A stretch of DNA of 64,000 nt from Flavobacterium psychraerolatum (GCF_025960985.1 NZ_JAOQMX010000010.1:1-64000); one strand, 5' to 3'; numbered from the stretch's first letter, positions 32,888 through 42,565 are shown. The notes: generated by a model not told the origin, from the sequence alone. A program made the numbers and translations.

Positions 32888-34126
32888 CTACTTTTGAATT
32901 TTGATTTTTCCTTCAGATCCTGTTGGTTTTGGTGTCAATTCCAAAATAGAATTCGGTGCCAATAATTTTTCTATTCGATGTGATACAAATATAATAGCAA
33001 TATTGGTTTCACGCGCTAAATGTGATATGAGTTGCGTTACCAATGCCACGTTTTCATCGTCCAATCCCTCTGTGGGTTCATCTAGAATTAATAAAGGAGG
33101 ATGTTTTACTACTGCTCGGATAATCATAATCACCCGTTGTTGCCCAACAGATAAGTTGATGAAGGGAGTTTTGCGTAATGCTTCCATATTTAGGAATGAT
33201 AGCCATTCCAATGCAATTTTAACTTGTAAGTTACTTGGTTGAATGTACAGACCAATAGAATCAAAAAATCCAGAGAGAATCATTTGTTCAGTAGTATGTT
33301 TCTTTTGATATAAATCCATCATGGCTGATGAAAATTGCCCGATATTTTTCTTAATATCCCAAATGCTTTCGCCGCTGCCTTTCTTTTTACCAAAAAGATA
33401 CAAATCTTGGCCATAGCCTTTTGGGTTATCACCGGTTATCAAAGATAAAATAGTGCTTTTTCCGGATCCATTAGGACCTATTAATTGCCAAAATTCTCCT
33501 TTTTTGATGGTCCAATTTATACCGTTAAGAATGGGTTTTTCATTATAACTAACCTTCAAATTGTTCATTTGGATCAAAATAGGGTCGGGGCAATCTACAA
33601 TTTCAATAGGATTTGGTACTTTATTTAGCGGTACAAGTGGTGCTGTCGATATAGTTTCTAAAGCTTGTAACGCAAATGAATTGTCTATAATTTGGCGTTT
33701 GGTTGGTATAAAAGCAAGTTGGTCTTCGGTACGATTCACAATTTGGATTAAAACAATCTCTTGTGCCAGTTGTTCTAATTGGAGTACTAGCTCTTTTCTA
33801 GAATTATGATCCAAGTGGTCCATTGGATTATCAAGAATTATAAAATCAGGATTTTGGCTAATACAGTATTTTAAAAACGCTTTTTTGCGTTCACCAGAGG
33901 AGAAGGTGCGCAGTTGGCGGTGTGTATCAGGTGCCGCTTCAACTGAATCGTATTGGTATTCTTTTTCGATAAATTTTTCGATGGCTAAATCGGAGAAAAG
34001 AATCCCTTTTTTGGAATTAAAGAACAGTAATTCCCCCTCTGCTTTGCTTTTGAGAATGGTGTCAATAAAATCTTTTTTGGCAACTTGATTGCGTAAAAGG
34101 ATATCCAAATGTGTTAACTTTTGCAT
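32888..34126 (-). CDS. ModF-like soluble ABC ATPase with a degenerate first half
   Basis: A 412-residue protein with two ATP-binding cassettes and no membrane segments, like ModF or other Class 2 ABC proteins. The second cassette is complete: Walker A GPNGSGKST (217-225), signature LSVGQQ (325-330), Walker B LLILDEPT (345-352) and a final SHRIE histidine loop. The first cassette lacks a Walker A loop altogether, keeps FSSGERKK (75-82), and has FIILDNP at 95-101, where the catalytic glutamate is replaced by asparagine. It probably binds but does not hydrolyse ATP in one site. The substrate or partner is unknown; molybdate is only a name inherited from ModF. Confidence 0.83.
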   Translation of the reverse strand: MQKLTHLDILLRNQVAKKDFIDTILKSKAEGELLFFNSKKGILFSDLAIEKFIEKEYQYDSVEAAPDTHRQLRTFSSGERKKAFLKYCISQNPDFIILDNPMDHLDHNSRKELVLQLEQLAQEIVLIQIVNRTEDQLAFIPTKRQIIDNSFALQALETISTAPLVPLNKVPNPIEIVDCPDPILIQMNNLKVSYNEKPILNGINWTIKKGEFWQLIGPNGSGKSTILSLITGDNPKGYGQDLYLFGKKKGSGESIWDIKKNIGQFSSAMMDLYQKKHTTEQMILSGFFDSIGLYIQPSNLQVKIALEWLSFLNMEALRKTPFINLSVGQQRVIMIIRAVVKHPPLLILDEPTEGLDDENVALVTQLISHLARETNIAIIFVSHRIEKLLAPNSILELTPKPTGSEGKIKIQK

Positions 34127-34145
34127 TCTATATTTTTTTTGAAGT

Positions 34146-35375
34146 TTAATTTTTTTTTCTGTTTTCGATGTTGGGTAAGAAACCTGTTATGATTCCGATT
34201 AAAGGTAAAAACGCACAGACTTGAAAAACATATTCAATAGACGTTATGTCGGCAAGCTTTCCTAAAATTGCAGATCCAACTCCAGCCATTCCAAAAGCGA
34301 ATCCAAAGAAAAGCCCCGCCACTAATCCTACTTTTCCGGGTAATAATTCGGTTGCATAAACCAAGATTGCAGAAAAAGCTGAAGAAAGAATTAATCCTAT
34401 AATCACTGACAGTATTCCTACCCAAAACAAAGGTACATAAGGTAGAAGTAAGGTAAAAGGGGCAACTCCAAGAATTGATACCCAAATTACGTATTTACGT
34501 CCAAATGTATCACCCAACGGACCTCCAATTACAGTTCCTATTGCTACAGCCCCTAAAAAGGCAAATAAATACAGTTGGGATTCTTGAATGGAGACATGAA
34601 ATTTTTCAATTAGGAAAAAAGTATAATAACTGGTAATGCTCGTTAAGTAAAAATATTTTGAAAATATTAAAATTAGCAATACAATCAGTGATGAAACTAC
34701 TTTTTTACGAGATAAATGATGATTGATAATTGTTTCAACTGTTTTATTAACGCGTTTTGACTCCAGATGTTGTCGATACCAAATCCCAATTTTGTACAAA
34801 ACAAAAATCCCAATTAAGGCAATTAAGCAAAAATATATTATGTAGTATTGTCCGTTTGGCATAATAATTAAAGCGGCCAAAAGCGGTCCGATGGCACTAC
34901 CAGCATTACCACCCAATTGAAAAATAGATTGAGCCAATCCTTTTTTTCCACCAGAGGCTAAATGGGCTACTCTCGAAGATTCTGGATGAAAAATGGAGGA
35001 TCCAATGCCAATTAAGCTTACGGAAATTAATAAATATGTGAAACTATTTGCTACCGAAACAAAAAACAGACCTACCAAAGTAAATGTCATTCCGATTATT
35101 AAGGAAAAAGGTTTTGATTTTTTATCGGTATACATACCTACAAAGGGTTGTAAAATCGAAGCTGTCAATTGATAGGTAAAGGTAATCATACCAATTTGAG
35201 CAAAACTAAGTTGAAATTTTTCTTTGAATAAAGGATATACTGAAGGAATAATGGCTTGCAGTAAATCATTAATAAAATGGGCAAAACTAATGGTGAATAG
35301 AATAGAGTAAAGGGTTTTTTGAACGAGTTCGGGTGACTCATTAGTATTCTTATTATGTGGAGTTACAGTTTGCAT
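34146..35375 (-). CDS. MFS transporter, fosmidomycin-resistance (Fsr) type
   Basis: A 409-residue protein with 12 predicted membrane helices. SFAHFINDLLQAIIPSVYPLFKEKFQLSFAQIG near the N-terminus, MYTDKKSKPFSLIIGM between helices 2 and 3, and GPLGDTFGRKYVIW at the second repeat match the Fsr-type MFS proteins that export small drugs or sugars. The substrate is not known. It is transcribed divergently from an AraC-type regulator that may control it. It shares its strand with, and starts 20 bases before, the ModF-like gene. Confidence 0.87.
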   Translation of the reverse strand: MQTVTPHNKNTNESPELVQKTLYSILFTISFAHFINDLLQAIIPSVYPLFKEKFQLSFAQIGMITFTYQLTASILQPFVGMYTDKKSKPFSLIIGMTFTLVGLFFVSVANSFTYLLISVSLIGIGSSIFHPESSRVAHLASGGKKGLAQSIFQLGGNAGSAIGPLLAALIIMPNGQYYIIYFCLIALIGIFVLYKIGIWYRQHLESKRVNKTVETIINHHLSRKKVVSSLIVLLILIFSKYFYLTSITSYYTFFLIEKFHVSIQESQLYLFAFLGAVAIGTVIGGPLGDTFGRKYVIWVSILGVAPFTLLLPYVPLFWVGILSVIIGLILSSAFSAILVYATELLPGKVGLVAGLFFGFAFGMAGVGSAILGKLADITSIEYVFQVCAFLPLIGIITGFLPNIENRKKN

Positions 35376-35432
35376 TACTATTTTAATTTTTTATTTTGCA
35401 AAGTTCGGCTAAAAAGAATTGTCCAAATTACT

Positions 35433-35440
35433 ATATTTGA
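35433..35440 (+). promoter_or_regulatory. -7 box (TATATTTG) four bases before the AraC-gene ATG
   Basis: A perfect TAnnTTTG box ends at 35440 and the ATG is at 35444. If used, the transcript would start on or inside the start codon, i.e. a leaderless mRNA. A TTG at 35419-35421 is too close to serve as a standard -33. Confidence 0.35.
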
Positions 35441-35443
35441 ACA

Positions 35444-36226
35444 ATGAATAACGATTATCAGACATATACAGTTTTGGATTATGGATTTCAAATAAATCCG
35501 TTGTTGCCTGTAATTGGGTATAGTGAAGATATTTCGGAAGCTGTTTGCTTAACTCACTCTCATCCTCGAGGGCAATTATTATATGCAACAACAGGTGTAA
35601 TGAAGGTAATTGTCAATAATCAAATTTGGTTTGTAAATCCGTTGCAAGCAATCTGGATTCCAGGAGGAGCAGAGCATCAAGTTTATTTTCAAATGAATGT
35701 GGGTTTGTATAGTGCTTTTATTGATCCATCGTGCGCAAGCAGATTGCCAAAAAAAAGTTGTGCTTTTGATATTTCTATATTATTAAAGGAATTGCTGTTT
35801 AAAATTATTTTATTCGAAAGAGAAAATATTTTTGCACTCAATCAAGAAAAGGTAGTAGCTGTTTTTTTAGATGAATTATCATTGATTGTACCGAGTGAAA
35901 CTTTTTTACCAATGAGTAATCATGTCATCCTGAATAAAATTTTGAATTTATTGATACAAAATATGGCTAGTAAACAGGGTATTGAATATTATGCAGCACT
36001 AGCTTGCGTGAGTAGTAGAACGCTATCTCGAATTTTTATTAAGGAGTTGGGAATGAATTTTAGTGATTGGTGTATTCGATTAAAAGTATTGGAGGCTATA
36101 AAAATGTTGGGAGAAAAGCAATCTGTGAAGGAAATAGCTTTGGACTTAGGATATGAAAACACGAGTGCTTTTATACATATGTTTAAGAAAAATACAGGGA
36201 AAACTCCTGCTACATTTATAACGTAA
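35444..36226 (+). CDS. AraC-family transcriptional regulator
   Basis: A 260-residue regulator. The N-terminal half is a cupin-like ligand-binding domain (LTHSHPRGQLLYATTGVMKVIVNNQIWFVNPLQAIWIPGGAEHQVYF, about 37-83), and the C-terminal half (about 165-260) has the two helix-turn-helix motifs of the AraC family, with SSRTLSRIFIKELGMNFSDWCIRLKVLEA and VKEIALDLGYENTSAFIHMFKKNTGKTP. It is divergent from the MFS exporter, the usual arrangement for a regulator and its target. The effector is unknown. Confidence 0.92.
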   Translation: MNNDYQTYTVLDYGFQINPLLPVIGYSEDISEAVCLTHSHPRGQLLYATTGVMKVIVNNQIWFVNPLQAIWIPGGAEHQVYFQMNVGLYSAFIDPSCASRLPKKSCAFDISILLKELLFKIILFERENIFALNQEKVVAVFLDELSLIVPSETFLPMSNHVILNKILNLLIQNMASKQGIEYYAALACVSSRTLSRIFIKELGMNFSDWCIRLKVLEAIKMLGEKQSVKEIALDLGYENTSAFIHMFKKNTGKTPATFIT

Positions 36227-36283
36227 AAAAAGGAAATCAAACATTATTTTGAATAAAAAGTGCTTATCGGACTGTTTTTTTTT

Positions 36284-36398
36284 GCGTGAGGGATAGGAGC
36301 AATCCGCCGAAGCGGTGCGGATAGCCCGACAGTAGCGAGTAAAGGGGCTTACTAATAAAAAAGTGAAAGAAGCCCCTTTGCTTGCTACTGGCACGCCC
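36284..36398 (-). repeat. Dispersed ~110-bp repeat, copy C (inverted)
   Basis: Reverse-oriented copy of the element seen at 7873 and 24650: GCGTGAGGGATAG at the left and GGCACGCCC at the right. Its middle has an AAGGGGCTT/AAGCCCCTT stem and TAGCGAG/CTTGCTA symmetry. It lies between the AraC gene and nadC. Confidence 0.7.
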
Positions 36399-36519
36399 AG
36401 ATAATTTTCAGGCTAATTTACTTAATGTTTGTAGTTGATAAAAAATGATAAAGACTATGGAACTAATTTTCATTTCGCCAAAAATGTCTTATTTTAGCCT
36501 AAATAAATAACGATATCAA

Positions 36520-37377
36520 ATGATTACTGAAGCTCAATTCCAGGATGAATTACAAATATTAATTGCAAATGCTATTCGCGAAGATGTTGGCGATGGCGAT
36601 CATAGTTCCTTGGCTTGTATTCCAGAGTCAGCGCAGGGAAAAGCAAAACTTTTGGTGAAAGATGACGGTATTATTGCTGGCGTTTCTTTTGCAAAAATGA
36701 TTTTTGAGTATGTAGATCCAAATTTACAAGTAGAAACTTTTATTGAAGATGGAGCTGCAGTGAAATATGGCGACATCGTTTTTCATGTTGCAGGAAGCTC
36801 ACAATCGATTTTGAAGGCAGAACGATTAGTATTGAATTCTATGCAAAGAATGTCGGCTATTGCGACCAAAACCAATAGTTATGTCCGATTGTTGGCAGGA
36901 ACGAATACTAAAATACTCGATACTAGAAAAACTACACCAAGCTTTCGAGTGGCTGAGAAATGGGCTGTGAAAATTGGTGGTGGTGAGAATCATCGTTTTG
37001 CACTCTATGACATGGTGATGTTGAAAGACAATCACATTGATTTTGCAGGTGGAATTGGATTGGCAATAGCTAAAACAAAAGACTATTTGAAAGCTGAAAA
37101 TCGAAATTTGAAAATTATTGTGGAAGCTAGAAATATTCAAGAAGTGAAAGAGATTTTGGCTGCCAAAGGAGTTTTTAGGATTTTACTAGATAATTTTGAT
37201 TACAAAATGACTCGAGAAGCTGTTGCTTTAATTGGAAACGAATGTTTGACTGAATCATCAGGGAATATTAATGAGGAAACTATTAGGCAATATGCAGAAT
37301 GTGGCGTAAATTACATTTCTTCGGGAGCTTTGACGCATTCGATTTACAATATGGATTTGAGTTTAAAAGCGATTTAG
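36520..37377 (+). CDS. nadC: Nicotinate-nucleotide pyrophosphorylase (carboxylating)
   Basis: A 285-residue enzyme (quinolinate phosphoribosyltransferase) that makes nicotinate mononucleotide from quinolinate and PRPP in NAD synthesis. Motifs are REDVGDGDHSS (20-30), KAERLVLNSMQRMSAIAT (99-116), LDTRKTTPSFRVAEKWAV (133-150), GGGENHRFALYDMVMLKDNHI (153-173) and SSGALTHS near the end. All basic residues that grip PRPP are present. A BrkB-like gene follows after 30 bases. Confidence 0.96.
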   Translation: MITEAQFQDELQILIANAIREDVGDGDHSSLACIPESAQGKAKLLVKDDGIIAGVSFAKMIFEYVDPNLQVETFIEDGAAVKYGDIVFHVAGSSQSILKAERLVLNSMQRMSAIATKTNSYVRLLAGTNTKILDTRKTTPSFRVAEKWAVKIGGGENHRFALYDMVMLKDNHIDFAGGIGLAIAKTKDYLKAENRNLKIIVEARNIQEVKEILAAKGVFRILLDNFDYKMTREAVALIGNECLTESSGNINEETIRQYAECGVNYISSGALTHSIYNMDLSLKAI

Positions 37378-37407
37378 AATTTATTCTAGCACTAAAAAAC
37401 ACTATAA

Positions 37408-38346
37408 ATGTCTGCAGAAATAGAAGCAATTACCAATCGTTTTCCGATAATTAAAAAGGTGGTTGAAGGGTTGAAAAAAATTCCACTTCCTTGGATGGAT
37501 GGTCTTAGTCTATACGATCTATTAGAATTGTATGGATTAGGGATCACTGAAGGGGCTTTTTCTAATAGAGCAGGTTCTATAGCTTTTAGTTTTTTTATGG
37601 CATTGTTTCCTTTTGCACTATTTATTTTGAACTTGATTCCGTATATTCCTATCGAGGGGTTTCAGCAAGATTTTTTGGATTTTGTGGCTGATGGTGTACC
37701 TCCAAATACCTATCAAGCAATTTCGAGTATTATTGATGATATTTTGAATAATAGTCATACGGGCTTAATTTCTACAGGTTTTTTACTGTCTATATTCTTA
37801 ATGGCAAATGGTTTGAATGCAATTTTGGGAGGATTTCAAAAATCGGAACATGTGTTGTTGAAAAGGAGTTTTTTACAACAGTATTTAGTAGCTGTAGGAA
37901 TGTCTCTTTTTTTATCATTTTTATTGATATTGACGGTCGCTGTAATTGTAGTTTTTGAAGTTGTGATTCAGTTACAAGCCATTCAGGATATATTGAGTGA
38001 TAGTATTCCACTGATTATTTTAGGACGTTATGTATTCTTGGTCTTGATGATATTGATTACTACATCAATTCTTTTTAAGTTTGGAACTAAGGATAAATAC
38101 AAAGGAGCATTTATATCTAAAGCATCCATTTTTAGTACTATGTTGACTATTTTGACTTCCTATTTTTTTGGAATTTGGGTAATTCATTTTTCGAAATATA
38201 ATGAACTATACGGTTCAATTGGAACCTTGTTGATTGTGATGTTTTATATTTGGATCAACTGTATGATTTTACTTTTAGGATTTGAGTTGAATGCGACTAT
38301 TTATAAAAAGAGAGAACAAAACGAAAGTGAAGAACTCACAAAATAA
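37408..38346 (+). CDS. YihY/virulence factor BrkB-family membrane protein
   Basis: A 312-residue inner-membrane protein with six hydrophobic helices. The family signature GAFSNRAGSIAFSFFMALFPFALFILNLIPYIPI (about 52-85) and YGSIGTLLIVMFYIWINCMILLLGFELNATIYK near the C-terminus are typical. The old label ribonuclease BN is wrong for this family; the real function is unknown, perhaps transport. It is 30 bases downstream of nadC on the same strand. Confidence 0.9.
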   Translation: MSAEIEAITNRFPIIKKVVEGLKKIPLPWMDGLSLYDLLELYGLGITEGAFSNRAGSIAFSFFMALFPFALFILNLIPYIPIEGFQQDFLDFVADGVPPNTYQAISSIIDDILNNSHTGLISTGFLLSIFLMANGLNAILGGFQKSEHVLLKRSFLQQYLVAVGMSLFLSFLLILTVAVIVVFEVVIQLQAIQDILSDSIPLIILGRYVFLVLMILITTSILFKFGTKDKYKGAFISKASIFSTMLTILTSYFFGIWVIHFSKYNELYGSIGTLLIVMFYIWINCMILLLGFELNATIYKKREQNESEELTK

Positions 38347-38406
38347 ACGCATTGATGGGAGGCGAAAATACCATTATTTTAAACTAATTTTAAAAAACAA
38401 TCAACC

Positions 38407-38832
38407 ATGAAAAAGTCTGTATTAACCCTAGTTTTATTATTTGTAACCTCTATTTTCTATTCGCAAAGTATTATTGGGAAGTGGAAAACAATTGACGATG
38501 AAACGGGCGAAGCAAAATCAATTGTAGAAATCTATGAGCGCTCAGGAAAAATTTACGGGAAAGTAACTGAAATTCTAGATGCAAAACGAGCAAAATCAAT
38601 ATGTCAAGATTGTAGCGGTGATGACGCTAACAAACCGATCTTGGGTTTAACAATTATTAAAGGACTTAAAAAAGACGGCAAAGAATATAATTCTGGTGAA
38701 ATATTAGATCCTACAAATGGTAAATTATACCGATGCTTGATTGAATTGAAAGAAAAAGATAAATTAAAAGTACGTGGTTATATTGGTATTTCATTATTTG
38801 GAAGAACCCAATATTGGTACAGAGTTAAATAA
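38407..38832 (+). CDS. DUF2147-domain secreted protein
   Basis: A 141-residue protein with a signal peptide (MKKSVLTLVLLFVTSIFYSQ). The mature part has IIGKWKTIDDETGEAKSIVEIYE (22-44), ICQDCSGDDANKPILGLTIIKGLKK with a possible disulfide between Cys66 and Cys69, and GEILDPTNGKLYRCLIELKEKDKLKVRGYIGISLFGRTQYWYR, which together match DUF2147. It is probably periplasmic and lipocalin-like, with unknown ligand. It lies 60 bases after the BrkB-like gene. Confidence 0.9.
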   Translation: MKKSVLTLVLLFVTSIFYSQSIIGKWKTIDDETGEAKSIVEIYERSGKIYGKVTEILDAKRAKSICQDCSGDDANKPILGLTIIKGLKKDGKEYNSGEILDPTNGKLYRCLIELKEKDKLKVRGYIGISLFGRTQYWYRVK

Positions 38833-38886
38833 AGGTTTTGTTCATTGCTATAGAATAGATTTTCAAGAACCTAATAAATAAAATAA

Positions 38887-41340
38887 ATGCTGTTTTTTGT
38901 TGAAGTTATAATGCCACTTTCCTTAGCCAAAACTTTTACATATCGTATTTCGGAAGCTGAGTATCATTATATCAAAAAAGGAATGAGATTGGCAGTTCCG
39001 TTTGGAAAAAATAAAATATATACCGCTTTGGTAATTGATACACATCAAAATAAACCTAGTTTATACGATGCCAAAGAGATTCATCAAATTCTGGATGAAA
39101 AACCTATCGTTACCGAAAAACAAATTGCCCACTGGCAATGGATTGCGACCTATTATATGTGCGCCATTGGCGATGTATATCGCGCAGCAATGCCTTCTGC
39201 TTTTTTACTAGAGAGTGAAACTTTAATTCTCCAAAAACCAGATGTATTTGTAGATGAAGCGGAACTTACAGACGAAGAGTATTTAATTTACCAAGCATTG
39301 CAATTACAGTCGTCCTTGAAAATTCAGGAGATCAGTGCTATTTTGAATAAAAAAACTGTTTTTCCAGTCATTCAAAAAATGATTGACAAAAACATATTGA
39401 TTATTGAAGAGGAAATTCAAGAGAGTTATAAGCCAAAATTGGTGCGTTACATTCGTTTGCATTCCAAATACGATTCCAATGAAGGACTGAGTATGTTGTT
39501 GGAGATGTTGAAAAATGCTGCCAAACAAAAGGAAATTGTACTCGCTTATTTTCAGTTAAGTGCCATTGAGAAGAAACCAATAGCAGTAAAACACTTAACG
39601 GAAAAAGCCAACATAAGTACAACTATTATTAAAGCTTTGCTCGAAAAAGAAGTTTTTGAAGAATATTTTATTCAAGAAGACAGGGTACAGTTTAAAGGAA
39701 AATCCTCTGAAGATGCTATTGTATTGAGCGAGGCACAGCAAAATGCATTTGAAACTATTCGAACTAATTTTGAAACAAAAGAAGTTTGTCTTTTACACGG
39801 CGTAACTTCAAGCGGAAAAACAGAAATTTACATTAGACTTATCGAAGAATATCTAGCAACGGGTAAACAAGTATTATATTTATTGCCAGAAATTGCCTTG
39901 ACAACACAATTGGTGGGTCGTTTGCGTACCTATTTTGGGAATAAAGTAGCCGTTTTTAATTCAAAATACAACAATAATGAACGCGTAGAAGTATGGAAAC
40001 AAGTACTGCAACGTGCAGAAAAGGCACAAATTGTGATAGGTTCCCGTTCCTCGTTATTTTTGCCATTTCAAGATTTGGGATTGGTAGTAATTGATGAGGA
40101 GCACGAACAAACGTTCAAACAAATGGATCCTGCACCACGATATCATGCGCGTGATGCTGCGATCGTGTTAGCACATCTATATAAGGCTAAAGTATTATTG
40201 GGATCTGCAACACCAAGTTTGGAAACTTATTTTAATACTCAAACTAATAAATATGGCTTGGCAACCATTACAGAGCGTTTTGGGAAAGTCATGATGCCAG
40301 AAATAGAATTGGTAGATATTAAGGATAAGTATTTTCGAAAACAAATGACGGGACATTTTAGCCATGTTTTGGTCGAAAAGATAACAAATGCCATTTCGCT
40401 AGGAGAGCAAGTTATTTTGTTTCAAAATAGGAGAGGGTATTCACCTTTGCTTGAATGCATGACGTGTGGTCACGTACCACAGTGCGAGCAGTGTGCGGTG
40501 AGCTTAACCTATCATAAGCATAAAAACCAGTTGCGTTGTCATTACTGTGGATATTCAATTGCAAAACCTACAAATTGTCACAACTGTTCTAGTATTGATT
40601 TGACGACTAAAGGATTTGGAACTGAACAAATTCAGCAAGAGTTGGTACAACTTTTTCCAAATGCAAAGATAGGCCGTATGGATCAAGATACGACACGCGG
40701 TAAATTTGGCTTCGAAAAAATAATTGATAGTTTTAAAAATCAGGAAATAGATATTTTGGTGGGAACTCAAATGTTGGCCAAAGGGTTGGATTTTGATAAT
40801 GTGAGCTTAGTAGGGATCATGAATGCTGATAATATGTTGTTTCATCCCGATTTCAGAGCTTTTGAAAGAAGTTTCCAAATGATGACCCAGGTGGCTGGGC
40901 GTGCAGGACGTTCTGCTAAGCAAGGAAAAGTGATTATTCAAACCTATAATCCAAATCACAATACCATTCAACAAGTGACTCGAAACGATTATATGGGCAT
41001 GTATAAGGAGCAACTCTATGATCGAAAAATATATTATTATCCTCCTTATTATAGGATCATAAAATTGACTTTAAAACAAAGAGAGTATAATAAATTGAAT
41101 GAAGGAGCTATGTGGTTGTACAAAGTGTTGACTCAGAATCTAAATATTTCTATTCTAGGACCAGAAGAGCCTGCTATTAACCGAATCAGAAATGAGTATA
41201 TCAGAACCATTTTGATAAAAATTCCTCAAGACACCTCTATTAATGGTACAAAAAAAACTATTCAAAAAATATTGAATAGTTTTGATGCTGTTCCTCAATA
41301 CAAAGCAATACGAGTGACTATAAATGTTGATTTTTATTAA
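38887..41340 (+). CDS. priA: Primosomal protein N' (replication restart helicase PriA)
   Basis: An 817-residue helicase that reloads the replisome at collapsed forks. The N-terminal DNA-binding domain (1-105) and winged helix are followed by the helicase core: LLHGVTSSGKTEIY with Walker A (302-315), DEEH Walker B (403-406) and AGRAGR motif VI. A zinc-binding insert has eight cysteines starting CMTCGHVPQCEQC (about 520-565). Length is longer than E. coli PriA (732), as usual in Bacteroidetes. Its stop overlaps that of the convergent LytTR gene. Confidence 0.96.
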   Translation: MLFFVEVIMPLSLAKTFTYRISEAEYHYIKKGMRLAVPFGKNKIYTALVIDTHQNKPSLYDAKEIHQILDEKPIVTEKQIAHWQWIATYYMCAIGDVYRAAMPSAFLLESETLILQKPDVFVDEAELTDEEYLIYQALQLQSSLKIQEISAILNKKTVFPVIQKMIDKNILIIEEEIQESYKPKLVRYIRLHSKYDSNEGLSMLLEMLKNAAKQKEIVLAYFQLSAIEKKPIAVKHLTEKANISTTIIKALLEKEVFEEYFIQEDRVQFKGKSSEDAIVLSEAQQNAFETIRTNFETKEVCLLHGVTSSGKTEIYIRLIEEYLATGKQVLYLLPEIALTTQLVGRLRTYFGNKVAVFNSKYNNNERVEVWKQVLQRAEKAQIVIGSRSSLFLPFQDLGLVVIDEEHEQTFKQMDPAPRYHARDAAIVLAHLYKAKVLLGSATPSLETYFNTQTNKYGLATITERFGKVMMPEIELVDIKDKYFRKQMTGHFSHVLVEKITNAISLGEQVILFQNRRGYSPLLECMTCGHVPQCEQCAVSLTYHKHKNQLRCHYCGYSIAKPTNCHNCSSIDLTTKGFGTEQIQQELVQLFPNAKIGRMDQDTTRGKFGFEKIIDSFKNQEIDILVGTQMLAKGLDFDNVSLVGIMNADNMLFHPDFRAFERSFQMMTQVAGRAGRSAKQGKVIIQTYNPNHNTIQQVTRNDYMGMYKEQLYDRKIYYYPPYYRIIKLTLKQREYNKLNEGAMWLYKVLTQNLNISILGPEEPAINRIRNEYIRTILIKIPQDTSINGTKKTIQKILNSFDAVPQYKAIRVTINVDFY

Positions 41341-42032
41341 TCAACATTTAGTGCTTTTATAAGATCATCTTTTTTGTTTCTACTTAAAGGTATTTTTGTT
41401 GGTCCAATTTCAGCAAATTTACTATTGAAGCGTTCTACTTTGTCTATGTTAATAATATAGGATTTATGGACTCTTACAAAACGATTTCCAGGTAGGTCAG
41501 CCTCGAATGATTTCATTGTTGAAAGTACTAAATGGCTATCTTCTTCGGTAACTACACGTACGTAATCTCCAAAAGCTTCAATCCATTTGATCTTTGAAGT
41601 GAAGATTTTTAATTTTTTTAAATTACTTTTTATAAAAATATGTTCCCCTTCGTCATCTTTAGAGTCATTTTTATAAAGATATTGATCTATTGCTCTTTTG
41701 ACAGAAGCATTAAAACGTTCAATCGCAATGGGTTTTTGTAAATAATCGGTAGCATCATAATCGAAAGCTTTCATTGCGTATTCAGCTTTTGAGGTCACAA
41801 AAATGATTTGTGGTTTGGTTTTTAATCCATCCAAAAAGTCAAAACCACTAATAACGGGCATTTCAATATCCAAGAATATCAAATCTACATTATATATAGA
41901 CATACAGCTTTTAGCTTCAATTGCATTCGAAAAATCACCAACCAAGTGTAAATTTGGGTGATTATTCACTAATTTAGCAATTATCATTCGCTGTATAGAG
42001 CTATCGTCAACAACTACACAATTTAATTTCAT
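41337..42032 (-). CDS. LytTR-family response regulator
   Basis: A 231-residue regulator. The receiver domain (1-120) has VVDDSS with Asp9 and Asp10, LIFLDIEMPVISGFD with phospho-acceptor Asp55, FVTSKAEYAMKAF, and the LQKPI lysine. The C-terminal LytTR DNA-binding domain (about 130-231) shows IFIKSNLKKLKIFTSKIKWIEAFGDYVRV and FVRVHKSYIINIDKVE. The partner kinase is not next to it. It is convergent with priA and divergent from rpsF. Confidence 0.92.
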   Translation of the reverse strand: MKLNCVVVDDSSIQRMIIAKLVNNHPNLHLVGDFSNAIEAKSCMSIYNVDLIFLDIEMPVISGFDFLDGLKTKPQIIFVTSKAEYAMKAFDYDATDYLQKPIAIERFNASVKRAIDQYLYKNDSKDDEGEHIFIKSNLKKLKIFTSKIKWIEAFGDYVRVVTEEDSHLVLSTMKSFEADLPGNRFVRVHKSYIINIDKVERFNSKFAEIGPTKIPLSRNKKDDLIKALNVD

Positions 42033-42160
42033 GTTATTATAAGTTTAGGATTTGGTTTTGTAAAAATAGAATGTTTTTTTGGATAAAATAAATTTCTACG
42101 GATTAAATTTGGCTTTAAACAGTATTAGTCTGTATTTTGACGAATTAGTTGCTTTTATTC

Positions 42161-42190
42161 TTGCGAGATAAAAATAAATAACTACTTTTG
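42161..42190 (+). promoter_or_regulatory. Promoter of rpsF-rpsR-rplI (TTG - TACTTTTG)
   Basis: TTG at 42161-42163, 19 bases, then TACTTTTG at 42183-42190: a near-ideal Bacteroidetes promoter. The transcript would start near 42196 with a leader of about 23 bases. Confidence 0.7.
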
Positions 42191-42218
42191 CATCCAAATT
42201 AATAAAAACATATATTAT

Positions 42219-42560
42219 ATGAATCATTATGAAACTGTTTTCATTTTAAATCCCGTTTTATCTGATGTTCAGGTAAAGGAAACAGTAAGCAAATTTGAAG
42301 ATTTTCTTACTACTAGAGGGGCTACTTTTGTATCTAAAGAAGACTGGGGTCTTAAAAAGATGGCTTACGAAATTCAAAACAAGAAAAGTGGTTTTTACCA
42401 TTTGTTTGAATTCAACGTTACACCAGAAGTTTTAATCGCTTTTGAAACTGAATTTAGACGTGACGAAAGAATTATGCGTTTCTTGACTGTAAGTCTTGAC
42501 AAACATGCTATCTCTTGGGCTGAAAGAAGAAGAGCAAAACTTAAATCTCAAAAAGCTTAA
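42219..42560 (+). CDS. rpsF: 30S ribosomal protein S6
   Basis: A 113-residue S6 with the typical opening [23 protein letters not shown] and the [23 protein letters not shown] strand-helix region, ending in a lysine-rich tail. It binds S18 on the small-subunit platform. First gene of the S6-S18-L9 operon; the next start is 5 bases downstream. No single-strand-binding protein gene lies between S6 and S18, as expected in Bacteroidetes. Confidence 0.96.
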   Translation: MNHYETVFILNPVLSDVQVKETVSKFEDFLTTRGATFVSKEDWGLKKMAYEIQNKKSGFYHLFEFNVTPEVLIAFETEFRRDERIMRFLTVSLDKHAISWAERRRAKLKSQKA

Positions 42561-42565
42561 TTATT

